48,426 nucleotides of DNA from UMGS1908 sp964432825 (lineage in GTDB: Bacteria > Bacillota > Clostridia > Christensenellales > UBA1242), in NCBI GenBank assembly GCA_964432825.1, contig CAYSOX010000010.1:1-48426 (forward strand), read 5' to 3'. Positions 40,402 through 48,426 of this stretch are shown piece by piece. The notes under the pieces are model-generated. The model ran no database searches. It was not told the DNA's origin and was given only the letters and a program-made list of their open reading frames with translations. Numbering within the stretch: position 1 is the first letter of the stretch; every line of letters begins with the position of its first letter. A program made the translations under genes and the position numbers.

Positions 40402-41238
40402 ATGAGTTATATTGAAAAGTCTAAACCTTTTAACAATCACGAATTTAAAAAATCACTGGGACAAAATTTTATAAGTGATAAAAATCTGTTGCAAGCGATT
40501 GTTTCGGATGCGGATTTGACTGGCGACGACTGTGTTTTAGAAATAGGTGCAGGGGCAGGAACATTGACGCAGATTATAGCAAAAAATTGCAAAGAGGTGG
40601 TTTCTTTTGAAGTTGACCAGTCTTTAAAAAACGACCTAGAGGCGATTGAACTTGAAAATAGTAATTTGAAGGTGGTATTTCGTGATTTTCTAAAGGTTGA
40701 ACGAAGCGAACTGATGGGATTATTTAAAGAAAAACCTGTAAAAAAACTAAAAGTTATAGCAAATATTCCTTATTATATAACAACACAAATTGTATTTAAG
40801 TTGTTGTCGTGGTGCAACGATTTTGAGTCTATAACCATAATGGTTCAAAAAGAAGTGGGCGAGAGAATGGTTGCATCCGTGGGGACTGCAGACTATGGAA
40901 CGCTTCCAGCCGTTATTGGGTGTTATGGAAATGCATGCATTAAAAGGATTGTAAAAAAGCAGAATTTTTACCCAATGCCAAAAGTAGATTCTTGTATTGT
41001 GAATATTAAAATCTTTAATGATTTAAATGAAGCATATTTGATGGAGTTGTCAAAATTTATTCAAAAGTGCTTCCAAAATAGGAGAAAGACTCTATATAAC
41101 AATTTGGTTAGTTGCGTAAATATTGAAAAACAGACGGCAAAAGATGCAATTTTAAAATTGGGGTTAAACGACTCGGTGCGTGCAGAGAATTTAGGAACAA
41201 AAGATTTTGTACGATTGTTTGAACTATTGGATTTATAA
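40402..41238 (+). CDS. ksgA: 16S rRNA dimethyladenosine transferase KsgA (RsmA)
   Basis: A 278-residue methyltransferase that dimethylates two adjacent adenines near the 3' end of 16S rRNA. GQNFISD (20-26), the SAM motif EIGAGAGTLT (47-56) and the catalytic NIPYY (121-125) are all intact. GGAG lies upstream of the ATG. Confidence 0.95.
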   Translation: MSYIEKSKPFNNHEFKKSLGQNFISDKNLLQAIVSDADLTGDDCVLEIGAGAGTLTQIIAKNCKEVVSFEVDQSLKNDLEAIELENSNLKVVFRDFLKVERSELMGLFKEKPVKKLKVIANIPYYITTQIVFKLLSWCNDFESITIMVQKEVGERMVASVGTADYGTLPAVIGCYGNACIKRIVKKQNFYPMPKVDSCIVNIKIFNDLNEAYLMELSKFIQKCFQNRRKTLYNNLVSCVNIEKQTAKDAILKLGLNDSVRAENLGTKDFVRLFELLDL

Positions 41239-41348
41239 TTGATAAGTTTATAATTTACCTTATTTAACAAATTTCACCATTTTATATATTGTTAAACTTA
41301 CAAAAAAAGGTTAGAATTTGTTATGAAAAACAATTAAATGAGGTAGAT

Positions 41349-42830
41349 ATGCAAAATAAGTCTTTTATTGTATTAGAATCGGTAAATGTGATGGCTGAGG
41401 AGTTGGGATGTATATATATTGAGGCTACACCGGTTGGTGTAGTCGTTTTGGTTGACCTTTTTAATTTTCAAGACGGAGAAAATTATAAAATTGTGCTAAC
41501 TGACATAGATGGACATTTGGCAAATTTCGATTTTAATGAAAATTATGTAATGCGTAAATTGGTTGATGGGTTTGATATAGGTAACGAAATTTATGTAGAA
41601 ATATACATCAAAGACAAACTAGTGTTAAGGGGGTTCAAAAAGGGACCTGTCGTAAACCAGAATAAACAAAGTAGGTTTTATGTTAATGGGAAACCTTATA
41701 GTTTTAATTGTTGTAATAATGAAGAAGTTTTAAGCAATGAAAAAGAGAAAGAGGTGAAAGAATCTAACTATAATAGTGATATTAAAGATGTTAAAAATAG
41801 GTTGTCTGCTGAAGAGTGGGCGATTTCAACCAGTCAAATAGATTTGTTTAACGAAGCGATTAATATAATAAACAAGGTGCGTGATGGTTGTGTAAGCACT
41901 CTTAAATGTGTGTGCGATGATTCCGTTGTGTTAAAGGATAACAAATCTGTTGAGTTAAATGATGGTAATAATGATTTAGTGGTCAAAACTATTGAAAATG
42001 AAGGAATTCTTAAATATTGTGGTGATACCAATAATAATGAAACAACTGAGTCTTCCGGCGATACCGGTAATGATAAAATGATTATGGCTTGTTGTGAGGG
42101 TGGCAAAAATGAAGAATTGGTTAATGCTTGTGGAAATGTTAATAATAATGAAACAACCGAGTATTATGGTGATGCCAACAACGACGAAGTGTTTACGGCT
42201 TGCGGTGATTTTGGAAATGCAGAAGTTTTGAATATTTATAATCATAAAGGAAATGAAGAGACAAAAACTTGTGGGAATGAAGGTAATTACCTTGTTGAAG
42301 ATAATTTAAATGAAGTTTTATTGTTTAATAAAGATAAAAAGCGAGTTTCATTTTTAGAGAAGGAAAGAGAAGTTAAAAATTTTGACAGCAATAGCAAGAG
42401 CGGTTATATTGATGGTGTGAATGAAATTTCTAAACATGTTGAGGTGTCTTATGTAAATCACGGCTATGATAGTGAGTTAGAATTTTCATATTTTGATACA
42501 ATTAAGGATGAGTTTGATATGCTGTTTGCTGAGGGTGACTCTTTTGAATTGTTGCAAAAACATTTTGGTGGAGAATGGCGAAAGGTGAGTTTTGGAAGTG
42601 GTTTAATTTTGGCAAAAATTAGTTTAAGTCACAAAAATGTTGATTTTCCTAATGCTATGCCAGACATAGTAGCACTTGCTATGCCGTGCATAGTTAATGA
42701 AACACATATGGAGTTGGGTAAAAATTCTGTGGTATACAAATTAAATAATTTTTCAGATTTTGGATATAACATTTTGTTCCAAGATGCACGAAATGGAAAA
42801 GCAATTAAAATAATGGAAAATAAATGTTGA
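41349..42830 (+). CDS. Unknown protein with a 37-residue tandem duplication of Cys/Gly/Asn-rich repeats
   Basis: A 493-residue protein from ATG 41349 (GAGGT upstream). An in-frame ATG at 41289 lacks a ribosome binding site. Residues 1-110 are beta-rich and 390-493 form a second folded, hydrophobic region. Between them an acidic low-complexity part contains 11-13-residue repeats of the type CGDxNNxE. Two neighbouring 37-residue blocks (42018-42128 and 42129-42239) are recognisably duplicated, both starting CG-x-x-NNNETTE. There is no signal peptide. Family not recognised. The stop is followed by the promoter of the next gene. A structural or stress role is speculative. Confidence 0.6.
   Translation: MQNKSFIVLESVNVMAEELGCIYIEATPVGVVVLVDLFNFQDGENYKIVLTDIDGHLANFDFNENYVMRKLVDGFDIGNEIYVEIYIKDKLVLRGFKKGPVVNQNKQSRFYVNGKPYSFNCCNNEEVLSNEKEKEVKESNYNSDIKDVKNRLSAEEWAISTSQIDLFNEAINIINKVRDGCVSTLKCVCDDSVVLKDNKSVELNDGNNDLVVKTIENEGILKYCGDTNNNETTESSGDTGNDKMIMACCEGGKNEELVNACGNVNNNETTEYYGDANNDEVFTACGDFGNAEVLNIYNHKGNEETKTCGNEGNYLVEDNLNEVLLFNKDKKRVSFLEKEREVKNFDSNSKSGYIDGVNEISKHVEVSYVNHGYDSELEFSYFDTIKDEFDMLFAEGDSFELLQKHFGGEWRKVSFGSGLILAKISLSHKNVDFPNAMPDIVALAMPCIVNETHMELGKNSVVYKLNNFSDFGYNILFQDARNGKAIKIMENKC
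42018..42239 (+). repeat. In-frame tandem duplication, 2 x 111 bp
   Basis: Two adjacent in-frame 111-base units (42018-42128, 42129-42239), with nearly identical NNNETTE codons. Shorter decayed repeats continue to about 42290. Confidence 0.55.
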
Positions 42831-42856
42831 CATACAAAGGTGTTTTGTTGTAAAAT
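42827..42856 (+). promoter_or_regulatory. Promoter of the lipoprotein gene
   Basis: TTGACA (42827-42832, starting within the stop codon of the upstream gene) and TAAAAT (42851-42856), 18-base spacer. Confidence 0.72.
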
Positions 42857-42903
42857 AAGTAAGTAAATATATATAAATATTTTTCATTAGTTAGAGGTAT
42901 AAA

Positions 42904-44154
42904 ATGGTTAAAAAGATATTAAAGGCAATGAGTTTATGTATGGTGGCAGTTTTGTCATGTTTGATGTTTACTGCTTGCGGAAGCCCAAAGGTTACCAATT
43001 TTTCAACTGAGGGAGTTTCAAGTAATGGTAAGATTGGTGCAATTAAGGATGGGTATATCTACTATATTAAAAAAGTGACATCTGATAGAACTCTTACCGG
43101 TGATGCTTGCATCCCTATGGGAATATACAAGTCAGCGGTTGATGATAAGTGTAATTTAACAGGGGAGTCAACATTGGTTTATTCTGCACTTGCAGGATTT
43201 TCAGATGGTGAGATTTATGTATTTGGTGATTATATTTATTTCTTAACACCTGCACAAGTTACTTCAAGTGAGGCTACAAAACTAACAAAGCGTGCAAGTT
43301 TTTGCCGAGTTGGAATTGATGGTAAAAATTATAAGGTGCTTTATGTAACAGAAACAGAAGAATCGCCAACATACAGTTTTTACAAATTCAATAATGAACT
43401 ATTCTTGATTGTTTTTGAAAATAAAAATTTATACTCAGTTAATATGGCTACATTAAAAACAAAAACATTAGCCGAAGAGGTCGAAAGTGTAGCACTAAGT
43501 AAAACTTGTGGTGAAGGTGAGAATGCAGACAAGAAAATTTTCTATTCAAAGACTCCAGATGAAGAGTTTGTAACACAGACTGGACAAAATATTTACAGTG
43601 TAAATCCAGATGGAAGTGAGGAGTTTATTATTTCTGCAGGTAAGGATGTTACCCTTAAAGAAATTCAAAATGGATATTTGTACTATGTTGTGGATAGTAA
43701 TTTATATCGCACAACAGCAAGTGCGGGTTTAAGCACTGAAACTACAATTTATTATGGTGTGCCAAGTTCCTATTATATTTTAAGTGATGGAAGTGTTTTG
43801 GTTAAGGATACAACTAATAGTGCATTTACCAAAACCTCATGGATAAATCACGGTGAAGAACCTGATTATGTAACAGTTTTGGCATCTACTGATTATGACT
43901 TTTTATTTGAATATGAAGGTTATTTATACTTTAAATACACAAAGAGTGGTCAAACACAAACAATTTCAAGAATTTCACTTTCACTTGATGGTGCAAAACT
44001 TACAAAAGTTACTGAAGATACCGCAGTTAAAGCAGGAACCATTATTAACTGGGAAGTTATAGGTTCAACATTGTATTATTATATAGAAGAAACTGTAACA
44101 GATGATGCTGGAAAATCTATTAAATACAGTGTTTTAAAAACAGTTGAAATTTAA
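42904..44154 (+). CDS. Lipoprotein with DUF5050-like repeats
   Basis: A 416-residue secreted lipoprotein. A lysine-containing N-terminus (MVKKILKAM) is followed by a hydrophobic segment and the lipobox FTAC (C25), so the protein is predicted to be anchored at the outer face of the membrane. Repeated DGYIYYI, GDYIYFL and NLYSV-type strands suggest a beta-propeller of the DUF5050 type. A weak AGAGG lies upstream of the ATG. Ligand unknown. A terminator follows. Confidence 0.7.
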   Translation: MVKKILKAMSLCMVAVLSCLMFTACGSPKVTNFSTEGVSSNGKIGAIKDGYIYYIKKVTSDRTLTGDACIPMGIYKSAVDDKCNLTGESTLVYSALAGFSDGEIYVFGDYIYFLTPAQVTSSEATKLTKRASFCRVGIDGKNYKVLYVTETEESPTYSFYKFNNELFLIVFENKNLYSVNMATLKTKTLAEEVESVALSKTCGEGENADKKIFYSKTPDEEFVTQTGQNIYSVNPDGSEEFIISAGKDVTLKEIQNGYLYYVVDSNLYRTTASAGLSTETTIYYGVPSSYYILSDGSVLVKDTTNSAFTKTSWINHGEEPDYVTVLASTDYDFLFEYEGYLYFKYTKSGQTQTISRISLSLDGAKLTKVTEDTAVKAGTIINWEVIGSTLYYYIEETVTDDAGKSIKYSVLKTVEI

Positions 44155-44162
44155 ATTGATTA

Positions 44163-44195
44163 AAAGAGGTTGGATATTTTCCAATCTCTTTTTTT
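44163..44195 (+). terminator. Terminator of the lipoprotein gene
   Basis: AAAGAGGTTGGA (44163-44174) pairs with TCCAATCTCTTT (44180-44191, one G-U pair) and a T run follows. Confidence 0.85.
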
Positions 44196-44267
44196 CGACA
44201 AAGAAAGCATAAAAATTTTTAATAGATATATTTATTTTACTAAAACTATTAGCAAGAGGTGAATTGT

Positions 44268-45500
44268 ATGAAAAGACTACTTTCAATTATTGTTATAGTT
44301 TTAGCGGTAAGTATGGTAATGTTAATGCCAACAACTAAAGACTTGGTGTTTTGTTATAAAAAAATAACAAAAGCGGATGAAAAGCAATCTGTTGATTTAA
44401 AACAAACATTAGACCTTGAAGCAAAGTCTTCGATATTAATGGATGCAAAAACGGGCAATGTTTTATATTCAGATAATAAAGATACTAAACTTGCTCCAGC
44501 AAGTATGACTAAAGTTATAACTATGCTTTTGGTTATGGAAGAAATAGAAAAGGGAAATCTTTCACTAAATCAAAATGTAGTAATAAGTGATTATTCTGCA
44601 AGTATGGATGGGTCGGAATGCTTTTTAGATGCAAATAAGGAATACTCAATATATGAGTTAATTAAGTCGGTGGCGGTTGCTTCGGCAAACGATTCTTGTG
44701 TTGCCCTTGCTGAAAGTGTTTCGGGTGACGAAAAAATATTTGTAAACAAAATGAATGAAAAGGCAAAATCTCTTGGTATGGTTAATACTCATTTTGTAAA
44801 CTGTACAGGGCTTGACGAAGATGATCATTATTCTACAGCAAGTGATTTATGTATAGCACTAAAAGCACTTTCTAATTATAGTTTAATTTCCGAACTTGAA
44901 AAAACATGGACTTATGATATGAAACATTTTGCGGGGAGAATTACTTCGCTTACAAACACAAATCGACTAGTTAGAACAAATCAAGATATTGTTATGGCAA
45001 AAACGGGGCATACTGACAATGCGGGCTTCTGTATTGTTGCTTTAGCAAAAAGAGATGATACCGAATTACTTTCTTGTGTAATGGGGCTTGAAACGAGTAA
45101 TAAAAGATTTGAAGAAATTACAAAATTATTAAATTATGGATTTTCTAATTATGAAAACAAAATTATTCTAAATGCGGGAGAGTCTGTTGGTGAAATTAAA
45201 ATAAAAAATGGGAAACAAAATAAGATAGAGGTATTCCCTAAAAACGATTTAAGTATTTTACAATCAAAAGATGAACCAAATGAAGACTATCAAATAGTAT
45301 ATAATTATTACGAAAGTGAATATATGGCGCCATTGAATTCAGGTGACGTTATTGGCGAGGTTAAAGTTTTGAAAAATGGAAAACTTATAATAAAAGAAGA
45401 ATTGGTTGTTAAAAATAGTGTAGATGAAAAGACTTTAAAAGGTATTATTACTCAACTAATAGAAGGTTGGTTCCAGAAGACAAGAAACATTAAAAATTAA
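44268..45500 (+). CDS. D-alanyl-D-alanine carboxypeptidase (DacF/PBP5-like), second paralog
   Basis: A 410-residue S11 peptidase. S79-M-T-K82 (SxxK), S139-A-N141 (SxN) and K245-T-G247 are all intact. An N-terminal signal peptide (about 1-22) is typical. The C-terminal part is beta-rich and ends in an amphipathic helix (LKGIITQLIEGWFQK) that may anchor the enzyme, as in PBP5. ATG 44268 is chosen over GTG 44259 because AGAGGTG precedes it by six bases. It is a paralog of the gene at 18667, which lacks a cleavable signal. Confidence 0.92.
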   Translation: MKRLLSIIVIVLAVSMVMLMPTTKDLVFCYKKITKADEKQSVDLKQTLDLEAKSSILMDAKTGNVLYSDNKDTKLAPASMTKVITMLLVMEEIEKGNLSLNQNVVISDYSASMDGSECFLDANKEYSIYELIKSVAVASANDSCVALAESVSGDEKIFVNKMNEKAKSLGMVNTHFVNCTGLDEDDHYSTASDLCIALKALSNYSLISELEKTWTYDMKHFAGRITSLTNTNRLVRTNQDIVMAKTGHTDNAGFCIVALAKRDDTELLSCVMGLETSNKRFEEITKLLNYGFSNYENKIILNAGESVGEIKIKNGKQNKIEVFPKNDLSILQSKDEPNEDYQIVYNYYESEYMAPLNSGDVIGEVKVLKNGKLIIKEELVVKNSVDEKTLKGIITQLIEGWFQKTRNIKN

Positions 45501-45532
45501 AATTAAATTTTCAATAAAAATGTTATTACAAT

Positions 45533-45578
45533 AAAACTCACCGAAAGCAGGTTGTTGTGCAATTCGGTGGGTTTTTAT
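45533..45578 (+). terminator. Terminator after the second dac gene
   Basis: AAAACTCACCGAA (45533-45545) pairs with TTCGGTGGGTTTT (45563-45575, one mismatch), followed by T residues. Confidence 0.85.
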
Positions 45579-45618
45579 CTTTTTCGCTTTTTTATATTAA
45601 TTATGGCGGGGGTTTTGT

Positions 45619-45648
45619 TTGACTTATTAATGAAAAATATTATATAAT
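45619..45648 (+). promoter_or_regulatory. Promoter of the M50-scpAB operon
   Basis: TTGACT (45619-45624) and TATAAT (45643-45648), 18-base spacer. Confidence 0.75.
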
Positions 45649-45668
45649 TAATATAATAGGAGATAAAG

Positions 45669-46355
45669 ATGTTAATAAGTTTATTAAGAATGGGATTTTC
45701 GTTTGGAACTTTTATGGCAATACTTGTTGCATATCTTTTAGTGTTGCTTATAAGTTTTTCGGCACACGAATTTTCGCATGCATTTACTGCTTACCGTCAC
45801 GGCGACCCCACCGCAAAAATTCTTGGCAGAATGACGCTTAATCCATTTGCGCATTATGATTTGTATGGGTTTGTTTGCTTAATTATTTTTGGGTTTGGTT
45901 GGGCAAAACCTGTTCCAATCAATGTGGAAAATTTAAGGAAAGGCAAGCGAAGTATATTTGCTGTTTCAATTGCTGGGGTATTAGCAAACCTAATGCTTGC
46001 ACTAATTTTTTCTTTTGCTTTTTCGCTAGTCTTGACACTTTCACCGAATATTTTTATATCGGGTGGATTTTGGACTACACTTTTGAGTTATTTTTTGAAT
46101 TATGGAATAAGCATAAATTTAAGCCTTGCAATATTTAATTTGCTACCATTTTATCCACTAGATGGTAATAGAATTTTGGAATTAATTCTTAGACCTAATA
46201 GTAAAATTATTGATTTTTTAAAGAAATATTCTACATTAATTTTAATTTGCATTTTTGCGTTGGGTATATTAAATATTTTGATATCTTATGCGGTAACATT
46301 TTTGGGTATGGGAATGGTCACCATGTGGTCAAGCCTGTTTAGTTTGTTTGTTTAG
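45669..46355 (+). CDS. Site-2 protease family (M50) intramembrane metallopeptidase
   Basis: A 228-residue polytopic membrane protease. HEFSH (H33, E34, H37) and the second metal-binding motif NLLPFYPLDGNR (D165) are intact, and hydrophobic helices flank them. Short M50 proteins of this type lie next to scpA in many Firmicutes, as here. The substrate is unknown. AATAGGAGATAA precedes the ATG. Nine bases separate it from scpA. Confidence 0.9.
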   Translation: MLISLLRMGFSFGTFMAILVAYLLVLLISFSAHEFSHAFTAYRHGDPTAKILGRMTLNPFAHYDLYGFVCLIIFGFGWAKPVPINVENLRKGKRSIFAVSIAGVLANLMLALIFSFAFSLVLTLSPNIFISGGFWTTLLSYFLNYGISINLSLAIFNLLPFYPLDGNRILELILRPNSKIIDFLKKYSTLILICIFALGILNILISYAVTFLGMGMVTMWSSLFSLFV

Positions 46356-46364
46356 GAGTGAAAA

Positions 46365-47156
46365 ATGGAAAAAGTCGAGTTGGAAACAAAAGAGGATTTG
46401 GAAGAGTTTGGGATTGAAACTGAAGAGCAAAATCCAGATGCTTATAGTATAAAGTTGGATAAATTTGAAGGTCCGTTAGATTTATTATTGCATTTAATAA
46501 AAGAAGCCAAAATAGATATTAAAGATATTTTCGTATCAACTATTACCGAGCAATTTTTGGAATATATTAGCCAAATGGAAGAAATGCCGGTTGAAAAAGT
46601 TGGTGATTTTATTGAAATGGCGGCTACATTAATAGAGATTAAGTCAAGAAAGTTGTTACCTCCACCACCAAAAGAGGATGAAGAAGAGGAAGAGGACCCA
46701 GAGAAAAAGTTAATTCGCCAAATTGAAGAATATAAATTATTCAAAGAACAATCGGAAATATTAAAAACCTTTGAAGATGTGGATAGTCTGTATAAAGAAC
46801 CCGAACCAATGGCTAGCGGGTTTAGATATGAACTCAAAGATTTTAGTTTTGAAAAACTTTTAGATGCATTTGCTATGGTGATGCACAAAATCGAAGAAAA
46901 AGCGGAAGTCCCAGAGGCAAAGCAGATTGCAAAAGATAGATTTACGGTTGCGCAAAAGATTGCAGATATTAAGGATAAGTTATTGACAAGCGATAAAATT
47001 GTATTTTCCGAACTTTATTCTACCGATTATAGCAAAAGTGAAGTAATTAACACATTTTTAGCATTGCTAGAATTGTTAAAAACACAGATTGTCAAAGTTC
47101 GACAAGAGGGAACATTTGAAGAAATTTATATAGAAAAACAACAAGGGGAGGTGTAA
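46365..47156 (+). CDS. scpA: Segregation and condensation protein A (ScpA)
   Basis: A 263-residue kleisin that bridges SMC heads with ScpB. The N-terminal FEGPLDLLLHLIKEAKIDI helix (about 35-53) and the C-terminal winged helix (KIVFSELYSTDYSKSEVINTFLALLELLK) bind the SMC. An acidic linker (EDEEEEEDPE) lies between them. Coupled to scpB with one base between them. Confidence 0.95.
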   Translation: MEKVELETKEDLEEFGIETEEQNPDAYSIKLDKFEGPLDLLLHLIKEAKIDIKDIFVSTITEQFLEYISQMEEMPVEKVGDFIEMAATLIEIKSRKLLPPPPKEDEEEEEDPEKKLIRQIEEYKLFKEQSEILKTFEDVDSLYKEPEPMASGFRYELKDFSFEKLLDAFAMVMHKIEEKAEVPEAKQIAKDRFTVAQKIADIKDKLLTSDKIVFSELYSTDYSKSEVINTFLALLELLKTQIVKVRQEGTFEEIYIEKQQGEV

Positions 47157-47157
47157 A

Positions 47158-47880
47158 ATGACAAATTTGGATTACCTTGCACAAGTGATAGAAGGTATTT
47201 TGTTTGTTGCGGGTGAAGCGGTTAGTGAAACGGATATTATTACCAAGTTGGAAATAAAAAAGGAAGAACTTGAAGAGGCTATAGAAACTTTGCAATTCAA
47301 ATATTCAGCACCAAGTGGTGTAACCCTTAAAAGATTTAATAATCACTTACAACTTTCAACCAATAAAGATTATGTTGATGATATTTCGTTGGTTTTGAAT
47401 CCTATTCGTGAAAGAGCATTGTCGAAATCAACAATTGAAACTTTGGCAATTATTGCATATAAGCAACCTATCACGCGTTTGGAGATTGAAGAAATTAGAG
47501 GAGTTTCTTGCGACTATGCCGTAAATATTTTAATGGAGCATCACTTAATTGAAATCGTTGGGAAAAAGGATGTTGTTGGAAAACCTGTTCTTTTTGGAAC
47601 TACGGATGACTTTTTAAAAAGATTTAATTTAAACTCAATTGAAGATTTACCAGATAAAGAAAGTTTGCTCGATAGGATTAAAACAATTCGTGGTGCCGAC
47701 CGTGACCAATCGCTATACAGACAATTTGATATTTCTGACGAAGAAATTATTCCCGAAAAAGTCCGCGAGCAAAGAGAAGCCGAAAAACAAAAGATTGCTG
47801 AATTTATTGAAAGTGAAAAGGCAAGCGTGGGGATGGAACTTACTCCAAAATCCGAAGATGACGGAACGGATTTTGTGTAA
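47158..47880 (+). CDS. scpB: Segregation and condensation protein B (ScpB)
   Basis: A 240-residue dimeric protein that binds ScpA. Two winged helices with VIEGILFVAGEAVSE and LSKSTIETLAIIAYKQPITRLEIEEIRG are present, then an acidic C-terminal tail from about residue 185. GGGGAGG lies upstream of the ATG. Confidence 0.95.
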   Translation: MTNLDYLAQVIEGILFVAGEAVSETDIITKLEIKKEELEEAIETLQFKYSAPSGVTLKRFNNHLQLSTNKDYVDDISLVLNPIRERALSKSTIETLAIIAYKQPITRLEIEEIRGVSCDYAVNILMEHHLIEIVGKKDVVGKPVLFGTTDDFLKRFNLNSIEDLPDKESLLDRIKTIRGADRDQSLYRQFDISDEEIIPEKVREQREAEKQKIAEFIESEKASVGMELTPKSEDDGTDFV

Positions 47881-47932
47881 AATAAATTTTTGCTAGTTGT
47901 GTTTTAAGTTTTGTACTTTGGGATGTTTTAAA

Positions 47933-48034
47933 ATGAGTAAAGAAATAAAACTTGTCTTATTAGAATTTGGAAATTTGCCACAAGCCCAAGTAAGTACTAT
48001 ATTAATATCTTTAAAAAATATCTTTTTAAAATAA
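47933..48034 (+). CDS. Possible 33-codon ORF, doubtful
   Basis: ATG 47933 opens MSKEIKLVLLEFGNLPQAQV and ends at TAA 48034. A weak GGGATG lies upstream. It is followed by a strong terminator, which would suit a small transcription unit, but no family or promoter supports it. Confidence 0.2.
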   Translation: MSKEIKLVLLEFGNLPQAQVSTILISLKNIFLK

Positions 48035-48062
48035 TAAAGGGTTGTTTTATATAATTTAATGT

Positions 48063-48103
48063 AACACTATTTAAGTTTATAAGAAACTTAGATAGTGTTT
48101 TTT
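48063..48103 (+). terminator. Terminator after scpB region
   Basis: AACACTATTTAAGTTT (48063-48078) pairs with AAACTTAGATAGTGTT (48084-48099, one mismatch), followed by a T run. It probably ends the M50-scpAB operon. Confidence 0.82.
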
Positions 48104-48176
48104 AATAAAATTAAAAGTTGTCGGAAGGTAGGTTTAAGCGGTTTGGTGTAAATTTTTTGCAAGCAAGTATATATAT

Positions 48177-48324
48177 ACTAAGTTAAGTAAATTTTCGCAG
48201 AACTCAAAATTTGGTGTTGTTACACCTGCAAAATTAAAATTTTGCCTTCACTGTATGTAAAACCATCGGCTCTAAGAATATGCCACCTAGCGGTGTCGCA
48301 TCCTTCCCGCCTTCGATAATATAA
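48177..48324 (+). repeat. Structured 148-bp repeat, copy A
   Basis: Near-identical to the next unit over the first 80 bases and related throughout to the copy at 4545. It contains GGTGT-TGTT-ACACC (48213-48226), CAAAATTT pairing with AAATTTTG, then TCGG...TCGA and CACC-TAGC-GGTG. No ORF. Positioned after the scpB terminator. Confidence 0.65.
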
Positions 48325-48426
48325 ACTATAGGAAGTAAATTTTTCGCAAAACTCAAAATTTGGTGTTGTTACACCTGCAAAATTAAAATTTTGCCTTCCT
48401 AGTATGTATTAACATCGGGCACTGGA
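48325..48426 (+). repeat. Structured repeat, copy B, truncated by window edge
   Basis: Starts with ACTATAGGAAG. It contains GGAAG...CTTCC enclosing the conserved loop with CTCAAAATTTGGTG and TGTTACACC, then ATCGGGC. Together with copy A it forms a direct tandem of period 148 bases that may continue beyond the window. Confidence 0.65.

Noticed and set aside
48177..48426. Insertion sequence end
   Set aside because: No transposase or long terminal inverted repeats are seen. The stem-rich repeats fit better with an RNA-like or MITE-like element.

Overview
The window is AT-rich (roughly a third G+C by eye) and reads like the chromosome of an endospore-forming, low-GC Firmicute (Bacillota, class Clostridia), probably an uncultured gut-type lineage. 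The evidence is the gene content: SpmA/SpmB, GerW (YtfJ), a RicT/YaaT-type PSP1 protein, RNase Y, ScpA/ScpB, a YdbC-type PC4 protein, RuvABC-QueA-Tgt-YajC synteny, and many TTGACA-17-TATAAT promoters with AGGAGG-type ribosome binding sites. The lineage assignment is inference. Two tRNA clusters (positions 1-530, cut by the left edge, and 10778-11494) and a solitary tRNA-Lys(CTT) give 14 tRNA genes. No rRNA, CRISPR array, transposase or phage structural gene was seen.

Layout. 1-0.5 kb: tRNA operon. 0.9-9.4 kb: accessory region with two unrelated HExxH putative metallopeptidases, a PC4/YdbC ssDNA-binding protein behind a palindromic operator, a very unusual PadR regulator fused to a long disordered linker and four membrane helices, a YgjP-type peptidase, and an operon of four small coiled-coil proteins. 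9.5-11.5 kb: tRNA-Lys, an SDR oxidoreductase and the second tRNA cluster. 11.8-16.1 kb: a second accessory stretch with a frameshifted alkaline-phosphatase-superfamily gene, orphan small genes, a WYL-type regulator with its own operator-like palindrome, and an overlapping basic/acidic small-protein pair. 16.2-20.9 kb: hemW, then a DUF2953-gerW-DacF-like sporulation/cell-wall operon, with rluB convergent. 21.1-28.8 kb: plsC, two unknown genes, ruvC, ruvA, ruvB, queA, tgt, yajC. 28.9-34.2 kb: a TIGR04086 membrane protein, a three-gene FAD oxidoreductase operon and rny. 34.5-41.2 kb: a DUF1292-like gene, holB-ricT-ferredoxin-trmN6, spmAB on the minus strand, tatD and ksgA. 41.3-47.9 kb: a repeat-bearing unknown protein, a lipoprotein, a second D-Ala-D-Ala carboxypeptidase, an M50 protease and scpAB.

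How the genes fit together. Housekeeping modules dominate: Holliday-junction resolution (RuvABC), queuosine modification (QueA, Tgt), chromosome condensation (ScpAB), RNA decay and maturation (RNase Y, RicT, KsgA, RluB, TrmN6), clamp loading (HolB) and spore/cell-wall maturation (SpmAB, GerW, two PBP5-like enzymes). The cluster usually seen as scpAB-dac-spmAB-rluB in Firmicutes is present here but split into separate pieces.

The most novel signal is a dispersed repeat of about 150 bp. There is one diverged copy at 4545-4708 and a tandem pair at the right edge (48177-48426, the second copy truncated by the window). Its stem arms change sequence while still pairing around a conserved loop, which suggests a structured RNA or a MITE-like element. 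Other leads are the membrane-tethered PadR fusion with a 9-bp inverted-repeat operator, the four-gene coiled-coil operon, two degenerate tandem-repeat arrays in intergenic DNA, and the leader-peptide/overlapping gene pair at 15.4-16.1 kb.
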